Below are positions 1-7,996 of a stretch of 64,000 nt of DNA, in pieces (position 1 is the first letter of the stretch; every line of letters begins with the position of its first letter). Origin of the DNA: Paenibacillus_E sp964253085 (GTDB lineage Bacteria; Bacillota; Bacilli; Paenibacillales; NBRC-103111); assembly GCF_964253085.1 (NCBI RefSeq), contig NZ_CAXUQH020000001.1, forward strand, positions 1,984,001 through 2,048,000, in the 5' to 3' direction. A model generated the notes under the pieces. The model saw nothing but the letters and a program-made list of their open reading frames with translations, was not told the DNA's origin and did not search any database. The position numbers and the translations under genes were made by a program.

Positions 1-102
1 AACCTAGTGCCAGCCAGAGCGATGGGTTGGCACACGTTGCTGGCCGATGCCGAAGAGGCTTGGATTGCGCAGGTTACGGCATTTTTAAATAAGCACGATT
101 AA
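1..102 (+). CDS. C-terminal end of an unidentified protein (partial)
   Basis: The window opens inside a reading frame whose last 33 codons run to a TAA at 100-102. The tail reads like the final amphipathic helix of an alpha/beta hydrolase (a Trp followed by a V..FL pattern close to the C-terminus), but that is only a resemblance. Too little is present to name a family. It lies in the same orientation as the histidine kinase downstream, 279 bases away. Confidence 0.4.
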   Translation, partial: NLVPARAMGWHTLLADAEEAWIAQVTAFLNKHD

Positions 103-381
103 CATGTCCCCCTCTCGGATTCATTAGCGAAGTATGAGTAAAAAAAATGCTTAGCTAAAATTCTAGACAGAAGTTTTACAACAATTACTAGGTATTATCT
201 AAGTATTGTATGAACTTCTAAAGGAATTGCGAGGGGCCATTCATGAATTTAGTCCACTATTATCGTCAACAGTTTGTTGAGTTAACAGCCCAGTAGATTA
301 TGAAACCGTATAGACCTTACATAATTCGACATCTATAATAAATGTAGATGGACGAGATCGCAATCCGATGGGGTGAGTACG
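103..381. other. Intergenic leader of the hybrid kinase gene
   Basis: This is AT-rich sequence between the partial gene and the kinase. The only coding-like item is a 17-codon open frame at 243-296 (ATG, preceded by GCGAGGGG). It could be a leader peptide or chance. I see no clear terminator for the upstream gene and no convincing SigA promoter. Confidence 0.4.
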
Positions 382-3300
382 ATGTTGAAAGACCTGCTAA
401 ACAATTTCTCGCTTGTAGCTGTATTTGTATTTATATCTATTCAAATTTTTTACTCCCCTAAATTACAAAAGGCAGCAAGATGGAAATTTCAGATAGGAGC
501 AGGCGTAACGCACGGACTTTTCGGGGTTATGCTTGCTTATACTGGGGTCCATGTGAGTGAACGGCATATTCTAGATTTGAAAGCGATTGCAATCCTGATG
601 GCTACCTTCATTGGTGGGGGTGTATCTGGTATTGTTACGACGGTTGTCATCATTATTGGCCGGACGATGATAGATCCTGCGGTTTTGTTTCGCGTATCGC
701 TATTAGGTTTCATTATTTATGTGGGTTGTGTGCTTATTCATTATTACATCCGAGACTATTGGAAGAAATGGATGCTGCTCGTCTTATGTCCAGTCAGCGT
801 GTTATTCGTTGATATGGTCATTATTTATAAGCTTCCTGCTACGGAGCTTGTTATTCCGAATTTACTTTTGCATTTAGGGGCGGGCATGTTCGTTGCGGGA
901 CTTTTCCGCTATTTTTTACGCTCCGAAGAACTTAAAGGGCAAGTACGGCATATGCAGCAGGAGCTTTCTGATATTCTTCGTTTTCAACCTGGTCTTACTT
1001 TTAAGCTCAAAAAAATACAGAATACATTGGTTTACACAATCATTGAGGGTCAATTATTGCATCAGCTTGGGCTTAAGCCAGATGACTATATCAATAGGAG
1101 TGTTCAGACGGTTCCGTATTCTTCTAAGGAAGTTGCGCAATTCTTGCAATCCAAATTTGAAGAAGCTTACGAAGGAAATCAAGTAGCCTATGAGATGGAT
1201 GTATTTGGAAAGGTTATTTTCACAACGTTACAGCCCGTTTTCGATGGCGAACAGGTCGTTGAAGTCATAGGATCGGCGACGGATGTTACCGAGAGGAGTT
1301 TGGCAGAACGTCGTATTCAAGAGAGTGAAGAGCGAAATCGGATTCTCGTCGAGAACTCGCAGGAGGGCATTCTTGGTTTTACAACCGAAGGTGAGATTAC
1401 ATCTGTGAATCAAGCGGCATGTCATCTTTCACAAACCACAGCTGAGGATATGCTGGGTCTTACAATGACTGTTTTTTTACCCCTATCCGAGCAGGAACTT
1501 TGGGAGCAGCACTTTCAAGAAGTGCTAACTAGTGGAGATAATGTAAGGTTCGAAATCTCGATTCCTTCTTCGGAAGGTACCAGAAGAGACTATCGTGTTA
1601 CACTTTCAGCTTATCATCATGCCTCTGGGGAAGTGAAAGGGATTGTGGGGACCATTCACGATTTTACCGAAGCCTCCATGCGCCATGCAGCCGATCATGC
1701 GAATCAAGCTAAGAGTCATTTTATTGCCAAAATGAGTCATGAAATTCGAACGCCTTTGAATGGAATTATCGGGCTATCTCAACTGTTAGGGAAAACGCCG
1801 CTCTCCGAGCACCAGAAGGATTACTTAACCAATATTACATCTTCTTCGCACACGTTGTTAGGTATTATTAATGATGTATTGGATTTTTCCAAAGTAGAAG
1901 CAGGCAAATTAGAGGTGGAACGAACGAGCTTTAATCTGGACGAGCTGCTGAAGGAGCTTTCCAGTATTTGCAGTGTACTATCGAAAAGCCAACCCATAGA
2001 GCTTATTTTCAGCACGCCTGCGGAGCTGCCCAGACGACTTCTCGGAGATCCGCTTCGGTTGAAGCAAGTTTTACTTAATCTCTGCAGCAATGCCATTAAA
2101 TTTACGAGTGCAGGTTATGTGATGCTGCACATTGAGTTCGGTCCGCAGACATCCAGTGAGGAAATGATGCTGCGATTTAGCGTTGAAGACTCGGGGATTG
2201 GTATTTCGGCAGATCGGCTTTCCTACATTTTTGAACCTTTTTCTCAGGCAGATGGTTCAACGAGCCGGGAGTATGGAGGAACTGGTTTGGGACTGCCTAT
2301 CAGCCAACATTTGATTACGCTAATGGGCGGCGTGCTCCAAGCAGAAAGTACAATGGGAAGCGGGAGCCGTTTCACATTTGCCTTACCTTTTCAAATCATT
2401 GAGCAAGACGATCCTGATGAGTGGGATATTGGGGAGGGGAATGAGCCTTATCGCGTGATGGTTGTCGAGGATCATCCCCTTATGCGAAACAGCTTGCAGG
2501 ATACCTTAGAATCCTTTGCCCTCATCGTAACGACGGTTCCTTCTTGGGGTTCGTTGTTTAAATGGCTAGGCGGGAAAGAAGCCGGGGAAGATGACTATCA
2601 TTGTCTCATCCTGGATATGGAAAGCGATGATATGTATGGCCTTGAGACATGGCAATCTCTCCTCGCTTCGATTCGCAGAGTTCGAACGCGCTTAATTTGT
2701 CTGACATCCTCTATGGGGAAGGAAGAGCTGCTTACACTCCCTGAGGAGATAAGGCCTGATGCGGTGCTTGTTAAACCGATTAGTCGACTAGAGCTGTATC
2801 AGACGTTGGAATATTTATTCCATCCTAAGCATGAGTCACGGGTGGCTGAGCATGGGAAGATGCCCAATCCTTCTGTTACAGAGGAGGAATGGGGACACAT
2901 TCTACTGGTAGAGGACAATGAAATTAATCAACAAGTGGCCATGGAGCTGCTTGAGGAACAGGGCTATAGGGTCACGTTAGCGACAAATGGTCAAGAAGCG
3001 CTAGATACACTGGAAAAAGGCGAATTTGCGTTGGTCCTAATGGATATCCATATGCCAGTTATGGATGGCGTCGAGGCAACAAGGCTTCTACGTCTGAACC
3101 CAAAATTTCGTGAATTGCCGGTCATCGGGCTTACGGCTAATGTGGTTAAACAAGACCAAGAAGCGTACATCCGAATGGGCATGAACGATGTGATAAGCAA
3201 ACCGCTGGATGTGAAGTTGCTGTTTCGAATCATTCACAAATGGATGGAGCCAGAGAAGAGGAGGGAGCAGGAGCGAAGCTTCAAGGAACCTCAACTGGTT

Positions 3301-3657
3301 GACGGAGAAGAAACCCCTTATTACCAAGCTATCTCCGCGATAGACTGGGAGGGAGTTTTGGCCCGAGTGGAGGGGAAAGAGAGTATTCTTCTCGTTATGC
3401 TGCAGCTGTTCAAGAAAAATTACAGTGACTTCGCAGATCAGCTGTGGGTCCATCACCGTGAGGGAGATTGGGTCGCTGCCAAAAGAGCTGCGCATACGCT
3501 AATCGGTGTAGCAGGCAGTTTATCGGCAGAAGCACTGCATGCGGGAGCTGTGAAACTCCAATCAACAATTCTCCTTGATGAGAATTATGAGGACCAGATT
3601 GCCAAGATCGCAGTGGAAATTGAGCGCATTATCGTTTGTATTCCGGACGAAGCGTAA
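382..3657 (+). CDS. Hybrid sensor histidine kinase with 5TM-LytS-like sensor, PAS, two receivers and HPt
   Basis: This 1091-residue membrane kinase carries a whole phosphorelay in one chain. Residues ~5-190 form a multi-helix membrane sensor resembling the 5TMR-LYT domain. Two PAS-like domains follow (~210-310 and ~320-435), then HisKA with the phospho-acceptor His453 in SHEIRTPLNG and an HATPase domain (~560-675, N-, G1- and G2-box motifs visible). A first receiver is divergent (VVEDHP; candidate Asp745), a second is canonical (LLVEDNEINQ; Asp888 in LMDIHMPVMDG), and a C-terminal HPt domain has His1038 in AHTLIG. ATG 382 is preferred over GTG 373 because the GGGGTG ribosome site at 370-375 overlaps the GTG. 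No response regulator gene lies beside it, so its output partner is unknown. Confidence 0.93.
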   Translation: MLKDLLNNFSLVAVFVFISIQIFYSPKLQKAARWKFQIGAGVTHGLFGVMLAYTGVHVSERHILDLKAIAILMATFIGGGVSGIVTTVVIIIGRTMIDPAVLFRVSLLGFIIYVGCVLIHYYIRDYWKKWMLLVLCPVSVLFVDMVIIYKLPATELVIPNLLLHLGAGMFVAGLFRYFLRSEELKGQVRHMQQELSDILRFQPGLTFKLKKIQNTLVYTIIEGQLLHQLGLKPDDYINRSVQTVPYSSKEVAQFLQSKFEEAYEGNQVAYEMDVFGKVIFTTLQPVFDGEQVVEVIGSATDVTERSLAERRIQESEERNRILVENSQEGILGFTTEGEITSVNQAACHLSQTTAEDMLGLTMTVFLPLSEQELWEQHFQEVLTSGDNVRFEISIPSSEGTRRDYRVTLSAYHHASGEVKGIVGTIHDFTEASMRHAADHANQAKSHFIAKMSHEIRTPLNGIIGLSQLLGKTPLSEHQKDYLTNITSSSHTLLGIINDVLDFSKVEAGKLEVERTSFNLDELLKELSSICSVLSKSQPIELIFSTPAELPRRLLGDPLRLKQVLLNLCSNAIKFTSAGYVMLHIEFGPQTSSEEMMLRFSVEDSGIGISADRLSYIFEPFSQADGSTSREYGGTGLGLPISQHLITLMGGVLQAESTMGSGSRFTFALPFQIIEQDDPDEWDIGEGNEPYRVMVVEDHPLMRNSLQDTLESFALIVTTVPSWGSLFKWLGGKEAGEDDYHCLILDMESDDMYGLETWQSLLASIRRVRTRLICLTSSMGKEELLTLPEEIRPDAVLVKPISRLELYQTLEYLFHPKHESRVAEHGKMPNPSVTEEEWGHILLVEDNEINQQVAMELLEEQGYRVTLATNGQEALDTLEKGEFALVLMDIHMPVMDGVEATRLLRLNPKFRELPVIGLTANVVKQDQEAYIRMGMNDVISKPLDVKLLFRIIHKWMEPEKRREQERSFKEPQLVDGEETPYYQAISAIDWEGVLARVEGKESILLVMLQLFKKNYSDFADQLWVHHREGDWVAAKRAAHTLIGVAGSLSAEALHAGAVKLQSTILLDENYEDQIAKIAVEIERIIVCIPDEA

Positions 3658-3825
3658 GCACGTCTATAGCACCTTAAGTACACACTCATCATGATCCTCT
3701 TGTTTACAAGGGGGGAAGGATGAGGAGATACTCAAGGTTTTTATTGTATAGGACAACATTGGGAGACTGATGTTTCAGAGGAACAGGCTGAGCAGGCTAC
3801 TCTAGGGAGTAGCGAGCACATACAT
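3658..3825. other. Kinase 3' flank with a weak hairpin
   Basis: At 3684-3727 complementary segments (CTCATC/GATGAG and CCTCTTG/CAAGGGG) can form an imperfect hairpin shortly after the kinase stop, followed by AAGGTTTTTATT. It may be a weak terminator. Nothing else is recognised before the repeat pair begins. Confidence 0.3.
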
Positions 3826-4014
3826 CACGCTAACGGCCACGATGGCCGTTATTAAGCTCAACATAGCCCCACACCTATGCTAACGGACCCTACGGCCGCT
3901 ATTTCGCCCAAACCCCCTGATTCTAGCCCGATTTCCTCTCCATAGCATACGCTGTGTCCGTTAGTGAATCAGGAGCATCGAATTCTAGCAAATAGCGTCG
4001 AATGTGTCCGTTAG
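3826..4014. repeat. Long intergenic repeat, copy 1
   Basis: About 189 bp that recurs almost unchanged at 4116-4302. It is built from inverted cores: GCTAACGGAC near its start and middle, and GTCCGTTAG near its end, so a transcript could fold. No open frame crosses it on either strand. It looks like a dispersed non-coding repeat of the BIME/REP kind. Confidence 0.85.
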
Positions 4015-4115
4015 CCGCGCCCCTCCCAACAATCATAGTCTCAACTGAACAGGGGGGGGGGCGAGCACATATGATCAGCGAGCGCGCATGAGGAGCCAGT
4101 GAGGAGCCAGCCCAA

Positions 4116-4302
4116 CACGCTAACGGCCACCATGGTCTTTATTAAGCCCAATTTAGCCCCACACCTATGCTAACGGACCCTACGGCCGCTAATTCGCCCA
4201 ATCCCCTGATTCTAGCCCGATTTCCTCTCCATAGCGTACGCTGTGTCCGTTAGCGAATCAGGAGCATCGAATTCTAGCAAATAGCGTCGCATGTGTCCGT
4301 TA
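4116..4302. repeat. Long intergenic repeat, copy 2
   Basis: Second copy of the repeat at 3826-4014, about 187 bp in the same orientation, with roughly a dozen substitutions and small indels. The ~100 bp between copies contains a run of nine Gs near 4053 and a short duplicated AGGAGCCAGT motif. Copy divergence suggests an old duplication or two independent insertions. Confidence 0.85.
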
Positions 4303-4326
4303 ACTCACACCACCCCCCACACACTA

Positions 4327-4983
4327 TCACAACCTTAACTGAAATGTGCGGTATCGTTGACGTCCGCCTACGACAGTTAAGATTTGTTTCTCAACGAGTT
4401 GATGCAAAATCCGCCTTGCATGGCGATCTGAGAGACGAAGGTGTTCAGCAATTTCTATTGGTGTAATTGGCCGCAGCAAACGACGAGCAAAACGCAATGC
4501 TTCTGCCTCTGCCCAATCCAAACCAGTTGATGCATCGGCTGAAAGAAATTTCCCGACGAATGACAGGATAAGCTGTTGGCACTGCTTCGGATCTTCTTTG
4601 ATGGACAAATAAGCAATAGGCATAAAAGTCCACCCATCTAGGGTTAGCAAGCTATGCCGCATGCATAAATCCTTAAATCTTCTAACATCAAGATCTCTTG
4701 CATGCGATCCAAATCCCTGTATTTCGATCCCACCTTTTACGCCTCCAGGCATATAGGCCAGATCCAGATAGCGGTAGCCATTATTGAAATCGCGTACCTC
4801 CCACTCGGGATACAAGTAATTGAAATTGCCGATGGCAGGAAACCAGATGCAACGTAAAAACTCAATTGTTCCGTGGCCCAACCCTTTCTCTAACAATTCG
4901 CGCCTTCGCTGATTTACGGTCCCAGTCCCAGCATGCACGATCATCTCCTGCATCCATTCGTCATATTTATGCTCAAATGACAT
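4327..4983 (-). CDS. PD-(D/E)XK-like nuclease fold fused to a winged-helix domain, hypothetical
   Basis: This 218-residue protein has no recognised name. Residues ~60-130 look like a DUF559/Vsr-like restriction-endonuclease fold: Asp74 in RYLDLAY, then Glu87-x-Gln89 in GIEIQG, a downstream His/Arg-rich segment and a GW.F strand. The usual Lys of the ExK motif is Gln here, so activity is uncertain. Residues ~165-218 form a winged helix-turn-helix (PIEIAEHLRLSDRHARRIL followed by a wing). The start is set by AGGAGG eight bases upstream of ATG 4983. It could be a DNA-binding regulator that recruited an inactive nuclease domain, or a sequence-specific nickase. It stands alone next to the repeat pair. 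Confidence 0.65.
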   Translation of the reverse strand: MSFEHKYDEWMQEMIVHAGTGTVNQRRRELLEKGLGHGTIEFLRCIWFPAIGNFNYLYPEWEVRDFNNGYRYLDLAYMPGGVKGGIEIQGFGSHARDLDVRRFKDLCMRHSLLTLDGWTFMPIAYLSIKEDPKQCQQLILSFVGKFLSADASTGLDWAEAEALRFARRLLRPITPIEIAEHLRLSDRHARRILHQLVEKQILTVVGGRQRYRTFQLRL

Positions 4984-5142
4984 TCATCTCAGCCTCCTGT
5001 AAATTGTCAGAAACCAACAAAAACCGTTCCACTACATAGCTCACATTGAGCTTATGCAATGAAACGGCGTGTGCTTCACTCCGTCCAACATTATTAAACA
5101 TAGTATAGAAGAAAAGGACCCGGATTACTAGAATAACTTAAT

Positions 5143-5997
5143 CTAAACGCCCGAATAAGCCATAAAACCGCCATCTACAGGGATCGTCGTACCAGTAACG
5201 AAGCGGGACATATCGGAATCAGCCAACCACAGCAACGTGCCTAGTAAATCCTCCGGCTTACCGAATCGACGCATCGGTGTGTGGGCAATGATTTTATGAG
5301 AGCGGTCCGTCAGACTGCCATCCTCTTTCATTAACAATTTGGCATTCTGCTCCGTCAAAAAGAAACCAGGTGCAATGGCATTAACACGAATGCCGCTTTC
5401 TGCCAAATGAACAGCTAACCATTTCGTAAAGTTATCGATAGCCGCTTTGGCTGCGCTGTAGGCAGGAACTTTCGTCATTGGCGAAGGTGCGCTCATGGAT
5501 GAGATATTGATCACGGTTGCACCCGTTTTGCCATGCATATGCTTAGTGAACACTTGCGTAGGAATTAATGTGCCCACGAAATTAAGATCAAGCACGTTGC
5601 GGAATCCAGCGATACTTAGATCATAAAAGGATTGCACATCTGGATTCGACACATCTTCCATTTTGAAAATCTCATTCGTCGTATTCGCGCTGGCATGGTT
5701 GCCACCTGCGCCATTAATTAGAATATCACAGGTACCCAGCAATTCAATCACGGAAGCTGCAGCTTGCTCCACACTTTCAGCTACAGTGACATCGCAGGCA
5801 ACGGCAATCGCTTCGCCACCAGCGGCTTCAATTTCACGAACCACGGCCAACCCTTTCTCATGCGTACGATTCAGAATAGCAATACGCGCGCCTTGTCTAG
5901 CTAGTTCCACAGCCATTACTCGGCATAATACGCCAGCGCCCCCAGTAATCACAACGACCTTCCCTTGTAAGGATGGGAAATTAGTTAATCCGCTCAT
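5143..5997 (-). CDS. uxuB: SDR-family D-mannonate oxidoreductase (fructuronate reductase)
   Basis: 284-residue short-chain dehydrogenase expected to interconvert D-fructuronate and D-mannonate with NAD(P)H in hexuronate catabolism. The Rossmann motif TGGAGVLCR is at residues 18-26, NGAGG follows at ~95-99, and the catalytic Ser167, Tyr180 and Lys184 are in place. The C-terminal part (APGFFLTEQN, then RFGKPEDLLGTLLWLAD) matches the YjmF-type mannonate oxidoreductases of bacilli rather than the unrelated long-chain UxuB of enterobacteria. Its start overlaps the end of uxuA by 17 bases, so translation is probably coupled. Function rests on this context as much as on the sequence. Confidence 0.88.
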   Translation of the reverse strand: MSGLTNFPSLQGKVVVITGGAGVLCRVMAVELARQGARIAILNRTHEKGLAVVREIEAAGGEAIAVACDVTVAESVEQAAASVIELLGTCDILINGAGGNHASANTTNEIFKMEDVSNPDVQSFYDLSIAGFRNVLDLNFVGTLIPTQVFTKHMHGKTGATVINISSMSAPSPMTKVPAYSAAKAAIDNFTKWLAVHLAESGIRVNAIAPGFFLTEQNAKLLMKEDGSLTDRSHKIIAHTPMRRFGKPEDLLGTLLWLADSDMSRFVTGTTIPVDGGFMAYSGV

Positions 5998-7087
5998 ATG
6001 CAGTAACAGCTCCTTCTTGTAAAGTAGCGCCTTGGCGACACAGCATGTCCCAAAGTCCCCATAAATACATGATACCTAATGCACGATCGTACAACCCATA
6101 TCCAGGTCTGCAACGCTCATCCCAAATATGTCGGCCATGATCTGGACGGCAAAAGCCTTCGTAATTGTTCGCATGAAGCGCCTGCACAATGCCTGACATA
6201 TCAACCGTGCCATCCTTCGTACGATGAGAGGTTTCGATGAAATCACCATTTTCAAACACGCGAACATTTCTAAGATGGGCAAAAGGAATCCGATCCGCGA
6301 ATTCTTGCACGATCGAGACAATATCATTGCTCGGGTTCGCACCGAGCGAGCCACTGCACATCGTAAGCCCGTTAAACGGGCTGTTATGCAAGGCTAAAAA
6401 GCGGCGAATATTCGCTTGGCTCGTCATTAATCTAGGCAATCCAAAGACAGACCATGGCGGATCGTCCGGGTGAATCGCCATTCGAATACCGTGCTCAGCG
6501 GCCACGGGGATAATCTCATCCAAGAAATACTTGAGGTTTGCCCAGAGCTGCTCTTCGGTGACATCCTTATAGGCGTCAAATAGCTCCGTCAAATGAGCAA
6601 GTCGCTCAGGCTCCCAGCCTGGCATGCTGAAATCAGGGTTGGCATTAATCCGCCCAACATGCTCAGCAAGGTCGAGATTGGCTATTTTACTTTTTTCATA
6701 AAATAAAGCAGTAGAGCCGTCTTCCAGCTCCTTATGTAAATCCGTCCGTACCCAATCGAATACAGGCATGAAATTGTAGCAAATGACTTTGACCCCAACC
6801 TGTGCTAACGTGGCGATCGTCTTCTTATAATTAGCGATGTACGTATCGCGACTGGGCAATCCTAATTTAATATCCTCATGAATGTTGACGCTCTCAACGA
6901 CCTGCATATGCAGCCCCGCACGATCAGCCTCGGCTTTGATCTTCTGAATCTTATCCATCGGCCACTCTTCACCAGCAGGAACATCATGTAGCGCCCAGAC
7001 GATACCTTCAACACCGGGAATTTGTTTAATTTGCTTAAGCGTGACCGTATCGTTGCCCTCTCCAAACCAGCGGAATACCATTTTCAT
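5981..7087 (-). CDS. uxuA: Mannonate dehydratase
   Basis: 368-residue enzyme that dehydrates D-mannonate to 2-keto-3-deoxy-gluconate in the cytoplasm. Family signatures are visible: the MVFRWFGEGND start, HPDDPPWSVFGLPR in the middle, CSGSLGANPSND, and the metal-site strand FAHLRNV. Length fits the Bacillus enzyme (~360). A GGAGG lies 13 bases upstream of ATG 7087, slightly far but the best site. It is the middle gene of a gntR-uxuA-uxuB unit, 30 bases after the regulator and overlapping uxuB. No uronate isomerase or KDG kinase is in the window. Confidence 0.95.
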   Translation of the reverse strand: MKMVFRWFGEGNDTVTLKQIKQIPGVEGIVWALHDVPAGEEWPMDKIQKIKAEADRAGLHMQVVESVNIHEDIKLGLPSRDTYIANYKKTIATLAQVGVKVICYNFMPVFDWVRTDLHKELEDGSTALFYEKSKIANLDLAEHVGRINANPDFSMPGWEPERLAHLTELFDAYKDVTEEQLWANLKYFLDEIIPVAAEHGIRMAIHPDDPPWSVFGLPRLMTSQANIRRFLALHNSPFNGLTMCSGSLGANPSNDIVSIVQEFADRIPFAHLRNVRVFENGDFIETSHRTKDGTVDMSGIVQALHANNYEGFCRPDHGRHIWDERCRPGYGLYDRALGIMYLWGLWDMLCRQGATLQEGAVTAYERIN

Positions 7088-7117
7088 AGATGCACAATCG
7101 CCTCCAATATAGTCAAC

Positions 7118-7795
7118 CTATTTGAAATACGTAGGGAACTTCTCTTTTAATAATGCTTGATCAGCAATGCCAACTTGAAGATGGGCGCGTATTAATTGCT
7201 CTGCTGTATCAGGCTGCTGCTCTTTGATGGCTTCCACAATCTGCCCATGCTGCGCATAGAGCTCATCCCAATGATGATCAGTCGCAAGTCGAAGCATTCG
7301 GGTGCGGTTCAAATGCACATTAATTTGCCCAATGACCGCCCAGGTGTTCATTTTCTTGCAGCCTTCGAAAATCGTCCGATGAAACTCCTCATCAAGCTCA
7401 AACATTTTCTTGAAGTCTCGTTCATCCATACACACTTTCTGCAAGGCTAAATTCATTTGGAGCAAGCGCAGGGACTCTTCAGGAAAAGAGATACAGGCCA
7501 AGCGAATAACGGCGCTTTCCAGATGTTCGCGAATGAAGCGTGCTTCATCCACAAGCTCCAGATCAATGCGAGACACAACCGTGCCGCGTTGCGGATATAT
7601 ATCCAGCAAGCCTTCCTGTGCTAATTGCACGAAACTTTCCCGAACAGGTGTCCGACTCACATTGAAGCTTACCGACATTTCTTTCTCCGAAATGGTGGCA
7701 CCTGGAAGCAGGGTTAGACTCAGAATTTGAGCCTTTAGCGTGTGGTAAACGGCATCTCGGGTCGAACTAATCAGAGGTTTTTTGAATAAATCCAT
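7118..7795 (-). CDS. GntR/FadR-family regulator of the hexuronate operon
   Basis: 225-residue repressor-type protein. The N-terminal winged helix (residues ~10-75; ISEKEMSVSFNVSRTPVRESF) is followed by an all-helical FCD ligand domain (~85-215) with the usual His/Asp metal or acid-binding positions (DEEFHRTIF, HGQIVEAI, HL). It is the first gene of the unit with uxuA and uxuB, so it most likely senses a hexuronate or mannonate and controls its own operon. A perfect palindrome 32 bases upstream of its start is the probable operator. Confidence 0.9.
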   Translation of the reverse strand: MDLFKKPLISSTRDAVYHTLKAQILSLTLLPGATISEKEMSVSFNVSRTPVRESFVQLAQEGLLDIYPQRGTVVSRIDLELVDEARFIREHLESAVIRLACISFPEESLRLLQMNLALQKVCMDERDFKKMFELDEEFHRTIFEGCKKMNTWAVIGQINVHLNRTRMLRLATDHHWDELYAQHGQIVEAIKEQQPDTAEQLIRAHLQVGIADQALLKEKFPTYFK

Positions 7796-7826
7796 GTGGA
7801 TCTCCTTTGCAAAATGAAGCCTAAAC

Positions 7827-7856
7827 CCATACTACCATACTTGTATGGTAGTATGG
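7827..7856. promoter_or_regulatory. Perfect 30-bp palindrome, probable GntR operator
   Basis: Two 14-bp arms (CCATACTACCATAC and its exact reverse complement) are separated by TT. It sits 32 bases upstream of the GntR gene start, where an autoregulatory operator of the hexuronate operon would be expected. No T-run follows it, so it is not a terminator. Confidence 0.75.
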
Positions 7857-7914
7857 AAGTGAAAAATGAGCAGCGCACCTTCGTTGATTTGGATCGCATA
7901 CCGATCTGAACAAG

Positions 7915-7980
7915 CAATAAAACACCGCATGTGATTCGTGTTTTCCTCACTAGGAATAGTACGAATCACATGCGGTGTAG
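7915..7980 (-). terminator. Terminator of the ParB-like gene
   Basis: An 18-bp perfect stem (ACACCGCATGTGATTCGT with its complement, 7922-7978) with a 21-base loop is followed on the minus strand by TTTTATTG. It lies just after the stop of the ParB-like gene. Confidence 0.85.
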
Positions 7981-7996
7981 GTTAATTTTAACAATT

